Positions 51,626 to 63,891 of a stretch of 64,000 nucleotides of DNA are shown here, in pieces. Positions within the stretch are counted from its first letter, which is position 1. Each line of letters starts with the position of its first letter. The translations under genes were made by a program, and so were the position numbers. Under the pieces are notes generated by a model. The model saw nothing but the letters and a program-made list of their open reading frames with translations. It made no database searches and was not told the origin of the DNA. Location of the stretch: the NCBI GenBank assembly GCA_016717595.1, contig JADKFE010000028.1, positions 25,903 through 89,902 on the forward strand. Reading direction: 5' to 3'. The DNA is from Deltaproteobacteria bacterium. Its GTDB lineage: Bacteria; Myxococcota_A; UBA796; CAJQPC01.

Positions 51626-52651
51626 TCAAACGCCGAGTCGGGAGAGCGCCCAGCGCGCGTGCTCACGAAGGACGGGATCCGCAGAGTCGGCGTAGGGACG
51701 CACCGCCGGGATCGCCGAGAGATCGCCGATGTTGCCCAAGGCCGTGAGCGCGTTTCGTTTGAGCTTGTGCGGGGCGGCGCGGCGCAGCGGGCTGCCCAGA
51801 AAGCGGTCCAACAGCGCCTGATCGTCACTCTCCAGAAGCTCGGGCAGGTCAAGGAAGGCGTTCTTGGGCAGGAGGTCGTCCTCGAGGGCGTCGGGCGCGG
51901 CGGTGTTGTGGGGGCAGACCTCTTGGCAGACGTCGCAGCCGAAGATCCAGCGGCCAAACCCGGCGCGGAGGGCCTCAGGCACGGCGTCTCGGGACTCGAT
52001 CGTCCAGTAGGCGACGCAGCGCCGGGCGTCGAGGTGGTGGGGCCCGACGAAGGCGTCCGTGGGGCAGGCGCTCAGGCAGCGGACGCAGCGCCCGCAGTGG
52101 TCGGCCAAGGGCGCGTCGGGGGGCAGCTCGGCGTCGGTGACGAAGGCGCCGAGCAGCATCCACGAGCCGCGGGCGGGGAAGATCTGGACGTTGTTCTTGC
52201 CGGAGTAGCCAAGCCCCGCCACCTCTGCCCAGGCGCGCTCCAGAACCGGCGCGGTGTCGACGCCGCCGTAACAGGTGAAGCCCAGGCGACGCAGCTCCGC
52301 CATGAGCTTTTGAACACGTTTTCCCACCAAGTTGTGGTAATCGCGGCCCCAGGCGTAGCGCGCGACGAGGCCGGTGAGCCCGCCGGGGTCGGGCGGGCGG
52401 CGGTGGTGGTGCTCTAAGCCGAGCACGACCACGCTGCGGGCCGTCGGCAGGCGGCGCAGAGGGTACATGCGCTCCTCAGCGCTGGTCTTTAGGTAATGAA
52501 GCTCCCCGTGATCCCCTCGGGCGAGCCAAGCCGCGAACTCTTGGGCCCGCGGCGCCGCGCCCGGGGGCACCGCGGCGACACGAAGGTGCTGAAAGCCCAG
52601 GGTGGCGGCCCGGGACTGGAGGAGCTGTCGGAGGGCGGGGCCGTCGTGCAT
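51626..52651 (-). CDS. queG: Epoxyqueuosine reductase QueG
   Basis: 341 residues from the ATG at 52651 (the frame runs on to 53611 only as antisense to trxB). Cobalamin- and Fe-S-dependent last step of queuosine synthesis in tRNA. Asp132 in GGVDTAPVLERAWA is the proposed general acid; GYSGKNNVQIFPARGSW is the cobalamin-binding segment. Two 4Fe-4S motifs: CGRCVRCLSACP (Cys186, 189, 192, 196) and CDVCQEVCP (Cys239, 242, 246 with Cys212). A C-terminal HEAT-like helical part (NALTALGNIGDLSAIPAV) is as in the family. Divergent from trxB with 84 bases between starts. Confidence 0.95.
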   Translation of the reverse strand: MHDGPALRQLLQSRAATLGFQHLRVAAVPPGAAPRAQEFAAWLARGDHGELHYLKTSAEERMYPLRRLPTARSVVVLGLEHHHRRPPDPGGLTGLVARYAWGRDYHNLVGKRVQKLMAELRRLGFTCYGGVDTAPVLERAWAEVAGLGYSGKNNVQIFPARGSWMLLGAFVTDAELPPDAPLADHCGRCVRCLSACPTDAFVGPHHLDARRCVAYWTIESRDAVPEALRAGFGRWIFGCDVCQEVCPHNTAAPDALEDDLLPKNAFLDLPELLESDDQALLDRFLGSPLRRAAPHKLKRNALTALGNIGDLSAIPAVRPYADSADPVLREHARWALSRLGV

Positions 52652-52735
52652 GGTCGGGCGGGGGTGGTTCGAGGCACGTTTGTGGTTAGGAATGCGGGCG
52701 ACCTCTCCCCATAGCCCGTGACCGTCGGAGTCCCC

Positions 52736-53722
52736 ATGCTCAACCACCGCGCGACCCTGCTCCAGCACCTCCCCGTTCACGACGTCGTGATCTTCGGATC
52801 GGGCCCCGCTGGGCACACCGCGGCGCTGTACTCCGCCCGGGCGAACCTCAAGCCCGTCGTGTTTGAGGGCAACCAGCCCGGCGGCCAGCTCACGATCACC
52901 ACCGACGTCGACAACTTCCCGGGCTTCCCCGAGGGCATCATGGGCCCCGAGCTCATGGAGCGCATGAAGGCCCAGTCCGAACGTTTTGGCACCCGCTACT
53001 CCTATGAGATGTGCCAAGAGATCGACCTCTCGGCCTGGCCTTACCACTTCAAGGCCGGCGGCGAGGAGGGTTACGCCCGCACGGTGATCATCGCCACGGG
53101 CGCCTCGGCGAAGTACCTCGGCCTGCCCAATGAGCTGCGCCTCCAGGGGTACGGCGTGAGCGCCTGCGCCACCTGCGACGGCTTCTTTTACCGGGGCAAG
53201 GTCGTCGCCGTCGTCGGCGGCGGGGACTCGGCGGCTGAGGAGGCCACGTTCCTCACCCGCTTCGCGTCGAAGGTTTACCTGCTCGTGCGCCGCGACAAGC
53301 TCCGCGCGTCGAAGATTATGCAGGACCGCGTCTTCCAGAACGAGAAGCTGGAGGTGCTCTGGCACACGGAGGTCGCCGACGTGCTCGGCGACAAACACGT
53401 CACCGGCCTCGTGCTCAAGGACACCCGCGACGGCAGCACCCGGGAGCAGGCCGTTGACGGCTTCTTCTTGGCCATCGGCCATGAGCCCAACTCCGGGCCC
53501 TTCCGCCCTTGGCTCGACGCCGATGAGACGGGCTACCTCGTGCCGTCGGAGCCCGGGACGCCGCGCACGAAGATCCCCGGCGTGTTCATCTGCGGCGATG
53601 TGCAGGATCACGTCTACCGTCAGGCGATCACCGCCGCGGGCTCTGGCTGTATGGCGGCGTTGGAGGCCGAGCGGTGGTTAGAGTCCACCCAGCACGCCCT
53701 CAAGGCCGGTGAGCCGGTCTAA
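52736..53722 (+). CDS. trxB: Thioredoxin reductase TrxB
   Basis: 328 residues from the ATG at 52736 (GGAG seven bases upstream; an alternative GTG at 52718 adds six residues). FAD-binding IFGSGPAGHTAALYSARANL, the redox-active CATC (Cys144, Cys147) in SACATCDGFF, NADPH-binding VVGGGDSAAEEATFL, and the C-terminal GVFICGDVQDHVYRQAITAA FAD signature. Reduces thioredoxin with NADPH in the cytosol. Length is normal for the low-molecular-weight bacterial type. Divergent from queG. Confidence 0.96.
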   Translation: MLNHRATLLQHLPVHDVVIFGSGPAGHTAALYSARANLKPVVFEGNQPGGQLTITTDVDNFPGFPEGIMGPELMERMKAQSERFGTRYSYEMCQEIDLSAWPYHFKAGGEEGYARTVIIATGASAKYLGLPNELRLQGYGVSACATCDGFFYRGKVVAVVGGGDSAAEEATFLTRFASKVYLLVRRDKLRASKIMQDRVFQNEKLEVLWHTEVADVLGDKHVTGLVLKDTRDGSTREQAVDGFFLAIGHEPNSGPFRPWLDADETGYLVPSEPGTPRTKIPGVFICGDVQDHVYRQAITAAGSGCMAALEAERWLESTQHALKAGEPV

Positions 53723-53826
53723 CGGATTGTGCCGCCGGTCGCCGTTTGACGGGGCGCGGACACGAAGGGCAGGGCGCAGGGGCTAAGCTGTCGGGGCGAC
53801 TTGACCCTCACAGCCTCGGAGCCCCA

Positions 53827-55773
53827 ATGCGTGTCCAGCGTCCGGCGACCCTCTTGCTCCTCACGATGCTCACCTCCTGCGGGCTCAGCCCCGAGGCCGC
53901 TGAGCCTGGCCTCAGCCTCTCGCCCTCGGTGGTCGACCCCGAGGCCTCCACCGCCCGGGCCATCGCCCAGAGCGCGGAGCACCTCAGCCCGGCCTTGGCG
54001 GGGCGGCCCGCGCTGGCGCTCCACAACCTCGAGGTTCGGCGCGTCGAGGAGGACGCTGAGCTGGGCTTACGCCACGTCCGTGTGCAACAGACGCTCAACG
54101 GCGTGCCCGTCGTGCACGGTGAGGCCATCGTTCACCTCTTCTCCGACGGCAGCCTGCGCGGCCTCACCGACAACCTCCTCGACGGCGTGCAGGTCGACAC
54201 CACGCCGCTGGTTGATGAAGGGGACGCCATTGAGCGCGCCGTGGGCGCCAGCATCGGCTGGGACACCCTCACCGATGATCCTGAGACGAGCCTGTGGGTG
54301 CTGCGTCTTGACGGCGTTGACCACCTCGCCTGGAAGGTGCAGCTTCGCCGCATCGACGGCAGCGAGCACACCTCCATGCCGCTTCTGTGGGTGGACGCGC
54401 ACACCGGCGAGGTGCTGCGCAGCTACGACAACCTCCACACCGCCGCGGGGACGGGCAAAACAAACTATTACGGCACGGTGGACATCAAGATCACCAAGCC
54501 TACATCCGACACAAACTTCTATCTGGAAGATCCGGCCCGGGCCATCGGCACCTTCACCATGAACGGCGGTTATTCCACCGCCGCCTATGTGTACGACGCC
54601 GACAAGGTGTTTGACGCCACCTCCCAGAAGTCCGCCGTAGAGGCCCACTACGCCGCCGCTGAGGTCTGGGATTATTACCTCTACACCCACAACTGGGACG
54701 GTCTCGACGACGCGGGCGGCCCCGGCTATGTCGGCTCGGTGACCGGCACCGGCACGGTGATCTCGATGTTCGTGAACTACGGTCGCCGCTACGCCAACGC
54801 CTTCTGGGACGGCAGCGCGATGTACTTCGGCGACGGCGACGGCACGAGCCTCAGCGCGCTCACCACCATCGACATCACCGGCCACGAGATGACCCACGGC
54901 GTGACGTCGTACACCGCGGGCTTCACCTACTACGGTGAGCCCGGCGCCTTGGACGAGGCCTACGCCGACATCATGGGCGCCATGGTCGAGCGGTCCGCCT
55001 TGGGCGAGAGCGCCGACACCTGGATGATCGGTGAGGACTGCTACACGCCGTCCACGGCGGGAGACGCCGTGCGGTACATGGATGACCCCGGCGCCGACGG
55101 CTTCACCACGTCTCACTACGACGACATGTACACCGGCTTTGAGGACAGCGGCGGCGTGCACATCAACGCCGGTGTGGTGAACCTGGCGTATTACCTGCTC
55201 TCTGAGGGTGGAAACCACCCCGACTACGGCGGCACGGCCATGACCGGCGTCGGCGCCGATGACGCCGCGGACATCGCGTTCCGGGCGCTCAAACGGTACC
55301 TCACCAGCGGCTCAGACTTTATGGACGCCCGCAACGCCTGGCTCGACTCCGCCCAAGACCTCTACGGCGCGATGAGCCCGCAGTACGAGGCCGTCATGGA
55401 CGCCTGGGCCCTCGTCGGAGTCGGCGACGGCTCCTCGGTGTCCACCTGCAGCGGCTACGACTACACCTTCTCGGGGGTGCTGCCGCACTCCAGCGGCGCC
55501 ACCTACCGCTTCTACCCCAACAGCAAGGGCTACACCACCACGGTGAAGGGCACCCACGAGGCGGCGTTGGAGGGCACGACGTCGGCCAACTTCGACATCT
55601 TCCTGCAGAAGTACAACACGTCTACGGCGAAGTGGGACACGGTCGAGAAGTCGAAGACCGCGTCGAGCTCCAGCGAGGCCCTGTCGTACATCGGCGCCAA
55701 GGGCAGCTATCGTCTGTACGTCAAGAGCGCGACGAGCACGGGCAGCTTCACGGCTTGTTTGACCACGCCCTGA
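53827..55773 (+). CDS. Secreted thermolysin-family (M4) metalloprotease, lipoprotein
   Basis: 648 residues from the ATG at 53827 (upstream frame is not conserved). Lipobox MLTSC suggests lipid anchoring. The propeptide shows FTP (RHVRVQQTLNGVPVVHGEAI) and PepSY-like (WKVQLRRIDGSEHTSMPL) regions, ending near residue 200. The catalytic domain has HEMTHG (His353, Glu354, His357) with the second zinc ligand Glu in GALDEAYADI and the later HINAGVVNLAYY. A C-terminal PPC-type beta domain with one Cys pair (CSGYDYTFSG to ACLTTP) follows. Cleaves extracellular proteins. Typical of predatory and scavenging bacteria. Confidence 0.94.
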   Translation: MRVQRPATLLLLTMLTSCGLSPEAAEPGLSLSPSVVDPEASTARAIAQSAEHLSPALAGRPALALHNLEVRRVEEDAELGLRHVRVQQTLNGVPVVHGEAIVHLFSDGSLRGLTDNLLDGVQVDTTPLVDEGDAIERAVGASIGWDTLTDDPETSLWVLRLDGVDHLAWKVQLRRIDGSEHTSMPLLWVDAHTGEVLRSYDNLHTAAGTGKTNYYGTVDIKITKPTSDTNFYLEDPARAIGTFTMNGGYSTAAYVYDADKVFDATSQKSAVEAHYAAAEVWDYYLYTHNWDGLDDAGGPGYVGSVTGTGTVISMFVNYGRRYANAFWDGSAMYFGDGDGTSLSALTTIDITGHEMTHGVTSYTAGFTYYGEPGALDEAYADIMGAMVERSALGESADTWMIGEDCYTPSTAGDAVRYMDDPGADGFTTSHYDDMYTGFEDSGGVHINAGVVNLAYYLLSEGGNHPDYGGTAMTGVGADDAADIAFRALKRYLTSGSDFMDARNAWLDSAQDLYGAMSPQYEAVMDAWALVGVGDGSSVSTCSGYDYTFSGVLPHSSGATYRFYPNSKGYTTTVKGTHEAALEGTTSANFDIFLQKYNTSTAKWDTVEKSKTASSSSEALSYIGAKGSYRLYVKSATSTGSFTACLTTP

Positions 55774-55784
55774 TCCACCCAGCC

Positions 55785-55815
55785 GCCGCCGAGGGGACAG
55801 GTTCACCTCGGCGGC
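55785..55815. terminator. Perfect 10-bp hairpin between convergent genes
   Basis: GCCGCCGAGG (55785-55794) pairs with CCTCGGCGGC (55806-55815) around an 11-base loop. It sits 12 bases past the M4 stop and overlaps the last codons of the minus-strand lipoprotein gene. No T-tract, but GC-rich bidirectional terminators of this kind are common at convergent gene ends. Confidence 0.5.
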
Positions 55816-56642
55816 TGGCCCTCCGCCGCCACACCCTCGACACCTTCATCCACACACAGGAGGATCCAGCCGCCGTTGAGGGGGCCGATCACCGGGCTGG
55901 TGCAGGTTCGCGCTTGATCAGGGCGGAGCAGGGGGGTGAACTCGGTGAACTGTACGCCATCGCTTGAGCTGGCCATGACCGGCTGGCGGCGGCCGTTGAT
56001 CGGGCGCTGGGCGACGAGATACAGGACGTCATTGTGCACAAAGCCGAAGGGCACGCTCACGTTGTTGAAGGTCTGGACCTTCTGCAGCGGATCGCCGCTG
56101 AACAGGCTCACCTGGTTGTGGCCGTCGGTGACGAAGAGCAGGAGCGCGTCGCGAAAACGTACGGGGCTGGGATCGACCAGCCCGACGCCGCTGAGGCGGG
56201 TCTGGGCGGGCGGCGTGGAGCGAATGTCGTTGGGCTGGGTGTCTTTGGCCGGGTCGCCGTGGGTGCCTTTGCGCGAGACGTACCACAGACTGTCCTCAAA
56301 CATCTGTGGATCAATAAACGCGACGGCCTCGGAGTCCGAGAAACGCCAGCTCTCCTCTACCCAGCGCTCGCCGTCAAAGCGGCGGCCGAACAGGGCCGGG
56401 CCGAGGATCTTCGCCCGCACGGGGCTGTGTTTGCCGCCCATGTCGAGGCCGGTGAGCCACAGCTCGCCGTCTGGGCGCACGGTGAGGCCGAGGCTCTCTA
56501 ACTTCTCGGCGACGGGCGTCTCTTGGGCGGTCCAGAGGCGGAGGTCGTCGGAGGTGAAGGCGTAGACGTGGGAGGGCGGCCGAGGAGGGGGAGGCTCGGG
56601 CAAGCAGGCGAGGACGACCAAGAAGAGGGACAGAAGGGTCAA
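55803..56642 (-). CDS. Putative lipoprotein with beta-propeller-like repeats
   Basis: 279 residues; start ATG at 56642 overlaps the upstream SGNH gene's stop as ATGA. Signal peptide with lipobox VVLAC then a Pro-rich spacer. The mature part has repeating strand motifs with Asp/Trp turns (LWTAQETP, GELWLTGLDMGG, DGERWVEESW, RDALLLFVTDGHN), suggesting a five-bladed propeller related to glycosidase-like or exo-sialidase-like folds. No catalytic residues assigned. Translational coupling to the SGNH protein suggests a joint role on cell-surface sugars. Confidence 0.68.
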   Translation of the reverse strand: MTLLSLFLVVLACLPEPPPPRPPSHVYAFTSDDLRLWTAQETPVAEKLESLGLTVRPDGELWLTGLDMGGKHSPVRAKILGPALFGRRFDGERWVEESWRFSDSEAVAFIDPQMFEDSLWYVSRKGTHGDPAKDTQPNDIRSTPPAQTRLSGVGLVDPSPVRFRDALLLFVTDGHNQVSLFSGDPLQKVQTFNNVSVPFGFVHNDVLYLVAQRPINGRRQPVMASSSDGVQFTEFTPLLRPDQARTCTSPVIGPLNGGWILLCVDEGVEGVAAEGQPPR

Positions 56643-57778
56643 CGAGGGGTCTCCAGGCAGCTCGCTAAAGTGTGAGCGACGACGGTGTGCCCTGCGGCGG
56701 TCCAGTGACCATCATACTGAAAATACGGCGCTTCGCCTGCCTTTGCCGCGGCACGAAGGGGCTCGGTCAAGCTGCACGAGGCGACGCCAAGGCGGTCGAG
56801 CAGGGCCTTCACTTGGCGTTCTGGGCCGTCAAGCTCCGCTTTGGCCGGATCTAAGCCGACGAGACCAAAGGTCGGCGCGAGGCGATCTTCTTCGACGACG
56901 AAGGCCGGGGGCGCGATGGCGACGACGAGCTTGGCGCCGCGCTCCTCCGTGGCGCGTTTTGCCGCCAAGAGCGCGGTCTCCGTGGCCCGCAGCTTTCCGC
57001 CGAGCTCTCCTTGGCCCTCTTGGGTGAACAGGCGCAGCTCACCCCGCCAGCGGCCACGCTCGGGGCTGCCCTCCCGGGCGAACTCACGCAGGGCGGCCTG
57101 CACCCGCCACTGGCCGAGCAGGTACGAGCGCCGGGTAAAAAACCGCACGACGGGGTGGGTGAAGCCGCCGACCATGGGGTTGCCGTCGGGGCGGTTGGCG
57201 TGGCGCTGGCGCTCCATGGGGTAACGCTCGTTGTCGAAGAGATCGTTGCCCAGAAAGAACACGATCACCAGGCCGTCGAGGCCCAGCGGCTCGGCCAAGC
57301 GGCGAAACAGCGGGGCGGCTTGGTGGGTGCCCCAGGCGTCTGCGCCGCCGTTGAAGGTCTCCCAGCCCAAGAGCGCGCCGAGCTTCACCGTGGTCGTCTC
57401 CTCTTCACGCACCTGGGCGGCGAAGGTGAACGAGTCGCCCTGGATGAGCCAGCGCGGCGTGGTGGTCTCGGGGCCGGGCTCGGCGCCGCGTAAGCCCAGG
57501 GAGTTCACCCGAATCGGCACCTCGTAGCCCAAGGAGCGCACGGTCACGTTCAGACCGGGGTTGGGGCGGTGCAGCAGCTCTTTGTCGGTGACGTAGAGGC
57601 CGTCTGGGGCGTTCCCCGGGGCGTTGAACAGGATGTCCGCCGCGCCGTGGGGCTCGATGAGCCGGGCGAGGAGCTCCGCGGCGATGACGCCGACGACGAG
57701 CCCGCCGACGACGAGCCCAAGGCGTGAGAGCCAGCGCCGGGCGCGGCTTGGGGGAAGGGGAGCTGGGCTCGGGGTCAC
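56639..57778 (-). CDS. SGNH-hydrolase-fold membrane-anchored protein
   Basis: 379 residues from a GTG at 57778, five bases after AGGAGG. One N-terminal transmembrane helix (residues ~20-38). SGNH blocks: block I IQGDSFTFA with Ser116, block II ETFNGGADAWGT, block III VFFLGNDLFDN with Asn, and the C-terminal block V YFQYDGHWTAAGH with Asp and His. This is the pattern of GDSL/SGNH and AlgX/AlgJ-type O-acetylation proteins; the fold faces the periplasm. It probably acetylates or deacetylates a polysaccharide or lipid-linked sugar. Length and anchor fit an acetyltransferase-associated SGNH domain. Confidence 0.8.
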   Translation of the reverse strand: MTPSPAPLPPSRARRWLSRLGLVVGGLVVGVIAAELLARLIEPHGAADILFNAPGNAPDGLYVTDKELLHRPNPGLNVTVRSLGYEVPIRVNSLGLRGAEPGPETTTPRWLIQGDSFTFAAQVREEETTTVKLGALLGWETFNGGADAWGTHQAAPLFRRLAEPLGLDGLVIVFFLGNDLFDNERYPMERQRHANRPDGNPMVGGFTHPVVRFFTRRSYLLGQWRVQAALREFAREGSPERGRWRGELRLFTQEGQGELGGKLRATETALLAAKRATEERGAKLVVAIAPPAFVVEEDRLAPTFGLVGLDPAKAELDGPERQVKALLDRLGVASCSLTEPLRAAAKAGEAPYFQYDGHWTAAGHTVVAHTLASCLETPR

Positions 57779-57830
57779 GGTGCCCTCCTGGCGGCCTGAG
57801 TTTACCAGCACTCAGGGCCAGACGCCGCGC

Positions 57831-58250
57831 TCAGACGCCGAGGGCCTCCATCACGGCCTTGAGCAGCACATCCGGCGACGCGGGCTTTCGCACACGCTCG
57901 CTCTTGTGCTCATCCAAGATTCGGATGAGCGCGTAGTCGGTGCAGGCGGTGTGGATGAGCACCTTGGGCGGGTGCTCAAGGCGGTCGATCTCATCGAGCA
58001 GCACGAGTCCGCCCAGGTGCTCGATGCCTTCAGCGGCGCGGCGTGCGCGTGGGCCCATGCCGCCGTGAACCGCCTCACCCAAGGGCACGAAGATGTCGGT
58101 CACGACGAGGTCGTAGCTCGTTTGGTGCAGGCGCGCGATGGCCTCTTGTACGTCATGGGCGAGGTCGACCTCAGCGCGCAGCACCTCGATGAGGATCTCG
58201 CGGGTGAGGGACACGTTCTCGGGCTCGTCGTCGATGAACAGGATTCGCAT
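57831..58250 (-). CDS. Stand-alone receiver-domain response regulator
   Basis: 139 residues from the ATG at 58250. Receiver features: acidic pair Asp7-Asp8 in LFIDDEPENV, phospho-acceptor Asp52 in DLVVTDIFVP, Thr in IHTACTDYALI and the conserved Lys in RVRKPASPDV. No output domain, so it acts through protein contacts. There is an insertion of about 20 residues after the phospho-site (LGEAVHGGMGPRARRAAEGI) compared with CheY. The cognate kinase is not in the window. The start lacks a clear Shine-Dalgarno; the open frame continues upstream into sequence that is antisense to the next gene. Confidence 0.85.
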   Translation of the reverse strand: MRILFIDDEPENVSLTREILIEVLRAEVDLAHDVQEAIARLHQTSYDLVVTDIFVPLGEAVHGGMGPRARRAAEGIEHLGGLVLLDEIDRLEHPPKVLIHTACTDYALIRILDEHKSERVRKPASPDVLLKAVMEALGV

Positions 58251-58297
58251 GGCGGCTCGGGGTCGGCGCGGCGTGCGGTGCGCACCTTGGCTTCCTT

Positions 58298-59233
58298 TTA
58301 CTCGTAGCGCACCGTGAGCGCGAGCGCCTGCGCCGCGAAGCTCCCGCCGGGGCCGTACACCGTCGCCGCCCCGGCGCGTAGGGATCGGGTGGGCCGCCCA
58401 AAGACGGCGTTCAGCAGCCAGACCTCGGGGTCGCTCAGGTCGTGGCGGAGCTCGGCTTGGGCGTTGGGCTGCTTCCAGAGCTGCACGAGGCCGCCGATCG
58501 GCGCGCCGGGCCGCAGATCGAAGCTCACCAGGCGGCCATCCTCGGAGAGCTTGCAGTCTCGGGCGTCCAGGGCCTCGTCGCCCAAGCGGGCCCAGCACAA
58601 GGCGGCGCCTCCGGTGAGGTCGATGCCCATCGAGAAGCCCGCGGTGTGCAGAAAGAGCGCGCTTCGGGCGGCGCCGCGAAGGGCAGGGGGATCGTCTCCA
58701 CGACGCCGGGTGAGCACGCCCCAGCCATCGACGAGCAGGTCGCGGGTGCCTGCGCGTAGAACGCCGCGCAGGTCTCCGGCAGCGATGAGGGCCTCGGCGC
58801 CAAAGCGGCCCCGGCGGCTCGTCGTGGCCGCCTCAGGGGTGGGGCCTCCCTCAGCGGTGGGCGTGAGGCGCAGGCGCAGGTCGAGGTCTACGTCTCGGGC
58901 GTCTAACGTCCAGCCCAGGCCGTCGCGGCGCAGGCCGTCCGGGCCGATCAGGAGCGCCGAGTCGTCGGGAGCGGCGGTGACCATCGTGGGCGGGCCACGC
59001 CGGCCGTAGCTCAGGGGCAGCTCTCGGCGCCCGTCGAGCTCAAGGGAGAAGGTGCCCGCGCCCCGCAGAAGCCCGGTGTTGTTCCGGCTCACGCGCACGT
59101 CGAGCACGCTGTTATCGACGTTTAGGCCGAGCAGCTCGTAGCTCTCTTGGCCGAAGAGCCCGGCGTCCTCAAGGCGCCATGTCTCGCCAGAGTCGGCGCC
59201 GCCGCCGCAAGCGAGCAGCAGGAGCGCCAGCAC
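58298..59233 (-). CDS. Putative lipoprotein, unknown function
   Basis: 311 residues from a GTG at 59233, one base after the upstream stop (TGACGTG). The leader VLALLLLACGGG has a canonical lipobox. The rest is beta-rich with many Asp, Gly and Arg turns and two paired-Cys candidates (LCWARLG, RDCKLSEDG), suggesting a two-lobed beta barrel (AttH/hydroxyneurosporene-hydratase-like proteins have such a layout), but the similarity is too weak for assignment. Directly follows another lipoprotein gene. Confidence 0.66.
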   Translation of the reverse strand: MLALLLLACGGGADSGETWRLEDAGLFGQESYELLGLNVDNSVLDVRVSRNNTGLLRGAGTFSLELDGRRELPLSYGRRGPPTMVTAAPDDSALLIGPDGLRRDGLGWTLDARDVDLDLRLRLTPTAEGGPTPEAATTSRRGRFGAEALIAAGDLRGVLRAGTRDLLVDGWGVLTRRRGDDPPALRGAARSALFLHTAGFSMGIDLTGGAALCWARLGDEALDARDCKLSEDGRLVSFDLRPGAPIGGLVQLWKQPNAQAELRHDLSDPEVWLLNAVFGRPTRSLRAGAATVYGPGGSFAAQALALTVRYE

Positions 59234-59234
59234 G

Positions 59235-60008
59235 TCAGCCCCCAGCGCCGGGCAGGCCCCCAGCCGGGGCCGGGCGCACAGCGTTGGGGTCGCACAGGTC
59301 TTTGCCGCGACGCTCAATCAAGAGCGCGCGCAGGTCGGGATCTTCGACGAACTGGGCCCGCGGGGGCAGGGGATCTTGGCAGAGCTGCTCCCCTTTGTCG
59401 CGCAGGTGGTTGAGCAGGTCGTTGTAGTGGGCCAAGGCCGTCATGCGGCAGGCGTCCCGCTTCATGGCGTCGAGGATGTTGTCGCAGCTCGCGCGGTCCA
59501 AGGGGCGCTGCTGGCCGAGCACCCAGCGGTAGACCGCCGACCAGGCGCGGGGGTCGTCTGGGCTCAGCCCGGCGTCCAAGATCCAAGAGGCGGCGACGGC
59601 CTCGACGTTGCCCGGGCGCGCGCCAGCGGGGATCCAGTCGCGCAGGTGCTCCGAGAACAGGTGCAGGTGGCAGTCATCGGCGAACTCACCGGCCTGGGCG
59701 CACAAGGTGGAGTCGCCTAAGGTCTCGGCGAGGCGGAACGTGCAGTCGGCGCCGTGGGGAGCGCCCAAGGCCGCGCAGGCGGTGAGCGCGGCGCTGCGGT
59801 CGGACTTGGCGAGGCGTGGGGCGACCTCGGACATACACGCCGCGCGCATCCGGGGCTCGCCCAGGTCAAGGCAGAGCTCCGTGGCCGCGCGCGGGTCTAC
59901 CTCGGCGCGCGCCAGGGCTCGGGTGAAGGCTTGGGGGTCGGACATCGTGTCGTCCGACTTGGAGCAGGCCACGAGGAGCAGGAGGGGGAAGAACATCAGC
60001 GCCACCAT
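59235..60008 (-). CDS. Cys-rich putative lipoprotein with helical repeats
   Basis: 257 residues, ATG at 60008. Signal peptide with lipobox LLVAC. Mature part: helical, with at least ten Cys distributed in helix-Cys pairs (CLDLGEPRMRAACMSE, LTACAALGAPHGADC, LCAQAGEFADDC, CDNILDAMKRDACRM, LCQDPLPP), which suggests disulfide-tied SEL1-like repeats. No family name recognised. Next to, and in one transcript with, the following lipoprotein gene. Confidence 0.72.
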   Translation of the reverse strand: MVALMFFPLLLLVACSKSDDTMSDPQAFTRALARAEVDPRAATELCLDLGEPRMRAACMSEVAPRLAKSDRSAALTACAALGAPHGADCTFRLAETLGDSTLCAQAGEFADDCHLHLFSEHLRDWIPAGARPGNVEAVAASWILDAGLSPDDPRAWSAVYRWVLGQQRPLDRASCDNILDAMKRDACRMTALAHYNDLLNHLRDKGEQLCQDPLPPRAQFVEDPDLRALLIERRGKDLCDPNAVRPAPAGGLPGAGG

Positions 60009-60062
60009 AACCCCGAAGGGATCCCACCTGCGCGCCGCGTTAGGGTCGTCTCAGGAGGATGG

Positions 60063-60680
60063 ATGCCCCAAGACCGTCGTAGACACGCAGAGGCGACCTT
60101 ACGCAATCGTGAGCCGATCTTGCAGGTGCTGCAGTCGATCCTCCCTGTGGAGGGCACGCTGCTGGAGATCGCCTCGGGCACAGGTGAGCACGCGGCGCAT
60201 CTCGCCGCCCGAATGCCGCGGGTCCGGTGGATCCCGACCGACGGGGACGAGGACGCCGTCGAGAGCATCGCCGCTTGGCGCGCCGCCGAAGGCAGCCCCA
60301 ACCTGCTGGCGCCGCGCCTGCTCGACGTGCGCGAAGAAGACTGGGGAGTGACGGGCCTTGACGCCATCGTCTGCGTCAACATGATTCACATCTCGCCGTG
60401 GGAGTGTACCGAGGCGCTGATGCGCGGCGCCGCGCGGGCGCTCAAGCCAGGGGGGCTCCTGTACCTCTATGGGCCGTTCATGATCGACGGTTTGCACACC
60501 GCGCCGTCAAATGAGCGCTTTGACCGGATGTTGCTGATGCAAGATCCGAGCTGGGGCGTGCGGGATCTCGGCGCGGTTGAAGACACCGCTCTGGCGAACG
60601 GCCTGGTCTTCGACGGCAAGGTCGAGATGCCCGCGAACAACCTCTCGGTCTGGTTCAGGCGCCCGCCCAGCGTTGACTGA
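60063..60680 (+). CDS. DUF938-type SAM-dependent methyltransferase
   Basis: 205 residues from the ATG at 60063, four bases after AGGAGG. SAM-binding motif I is LEIASGTGEHAAHLA (about 34-48), with WIPTDGDEDAVESI as the acidic ribose-binding strand, LDAIVCVNMIHISPWECTEA and LKPGGLLYLYGPF. The opening (HAEATLRNREPILQVLQ) and the late FDRMLLMQDPSWGVRDLGAV are characteristic of the DUF938 family. Substrate unknown. Convergent with the repeat protein gene. Confidence 0.92.
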   Translation: MPQDRRRHAEATLRNREPILQVLQSILPVEGTLLEIASGTGEHAAHLAARMPRVRWIPTDGDEDAVESIAAWRAAEGSPNLLAPRLLDVREEDWGVTGLDAIVCVNMIHISPWECTEALMRGAARALKPGGLLYLYGPFMIDGLHTAPSNERFDRMLLMQDPSWGVRDLGAVEDTALANGLVFDGKVEMPANNLSVWFRRPPSVD

Positions 60681-60702
60681 CCGGGCAGGCGCCTGAGCAG
60701 CG

Positions 60703-63891
<3,189 letters not shown>

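Noticed and set aside
52652..53611. Extension of queG upstream to 53611
   Set aside because: It lies antisense to trxB, whose coding signal and motifs are unmistakable.
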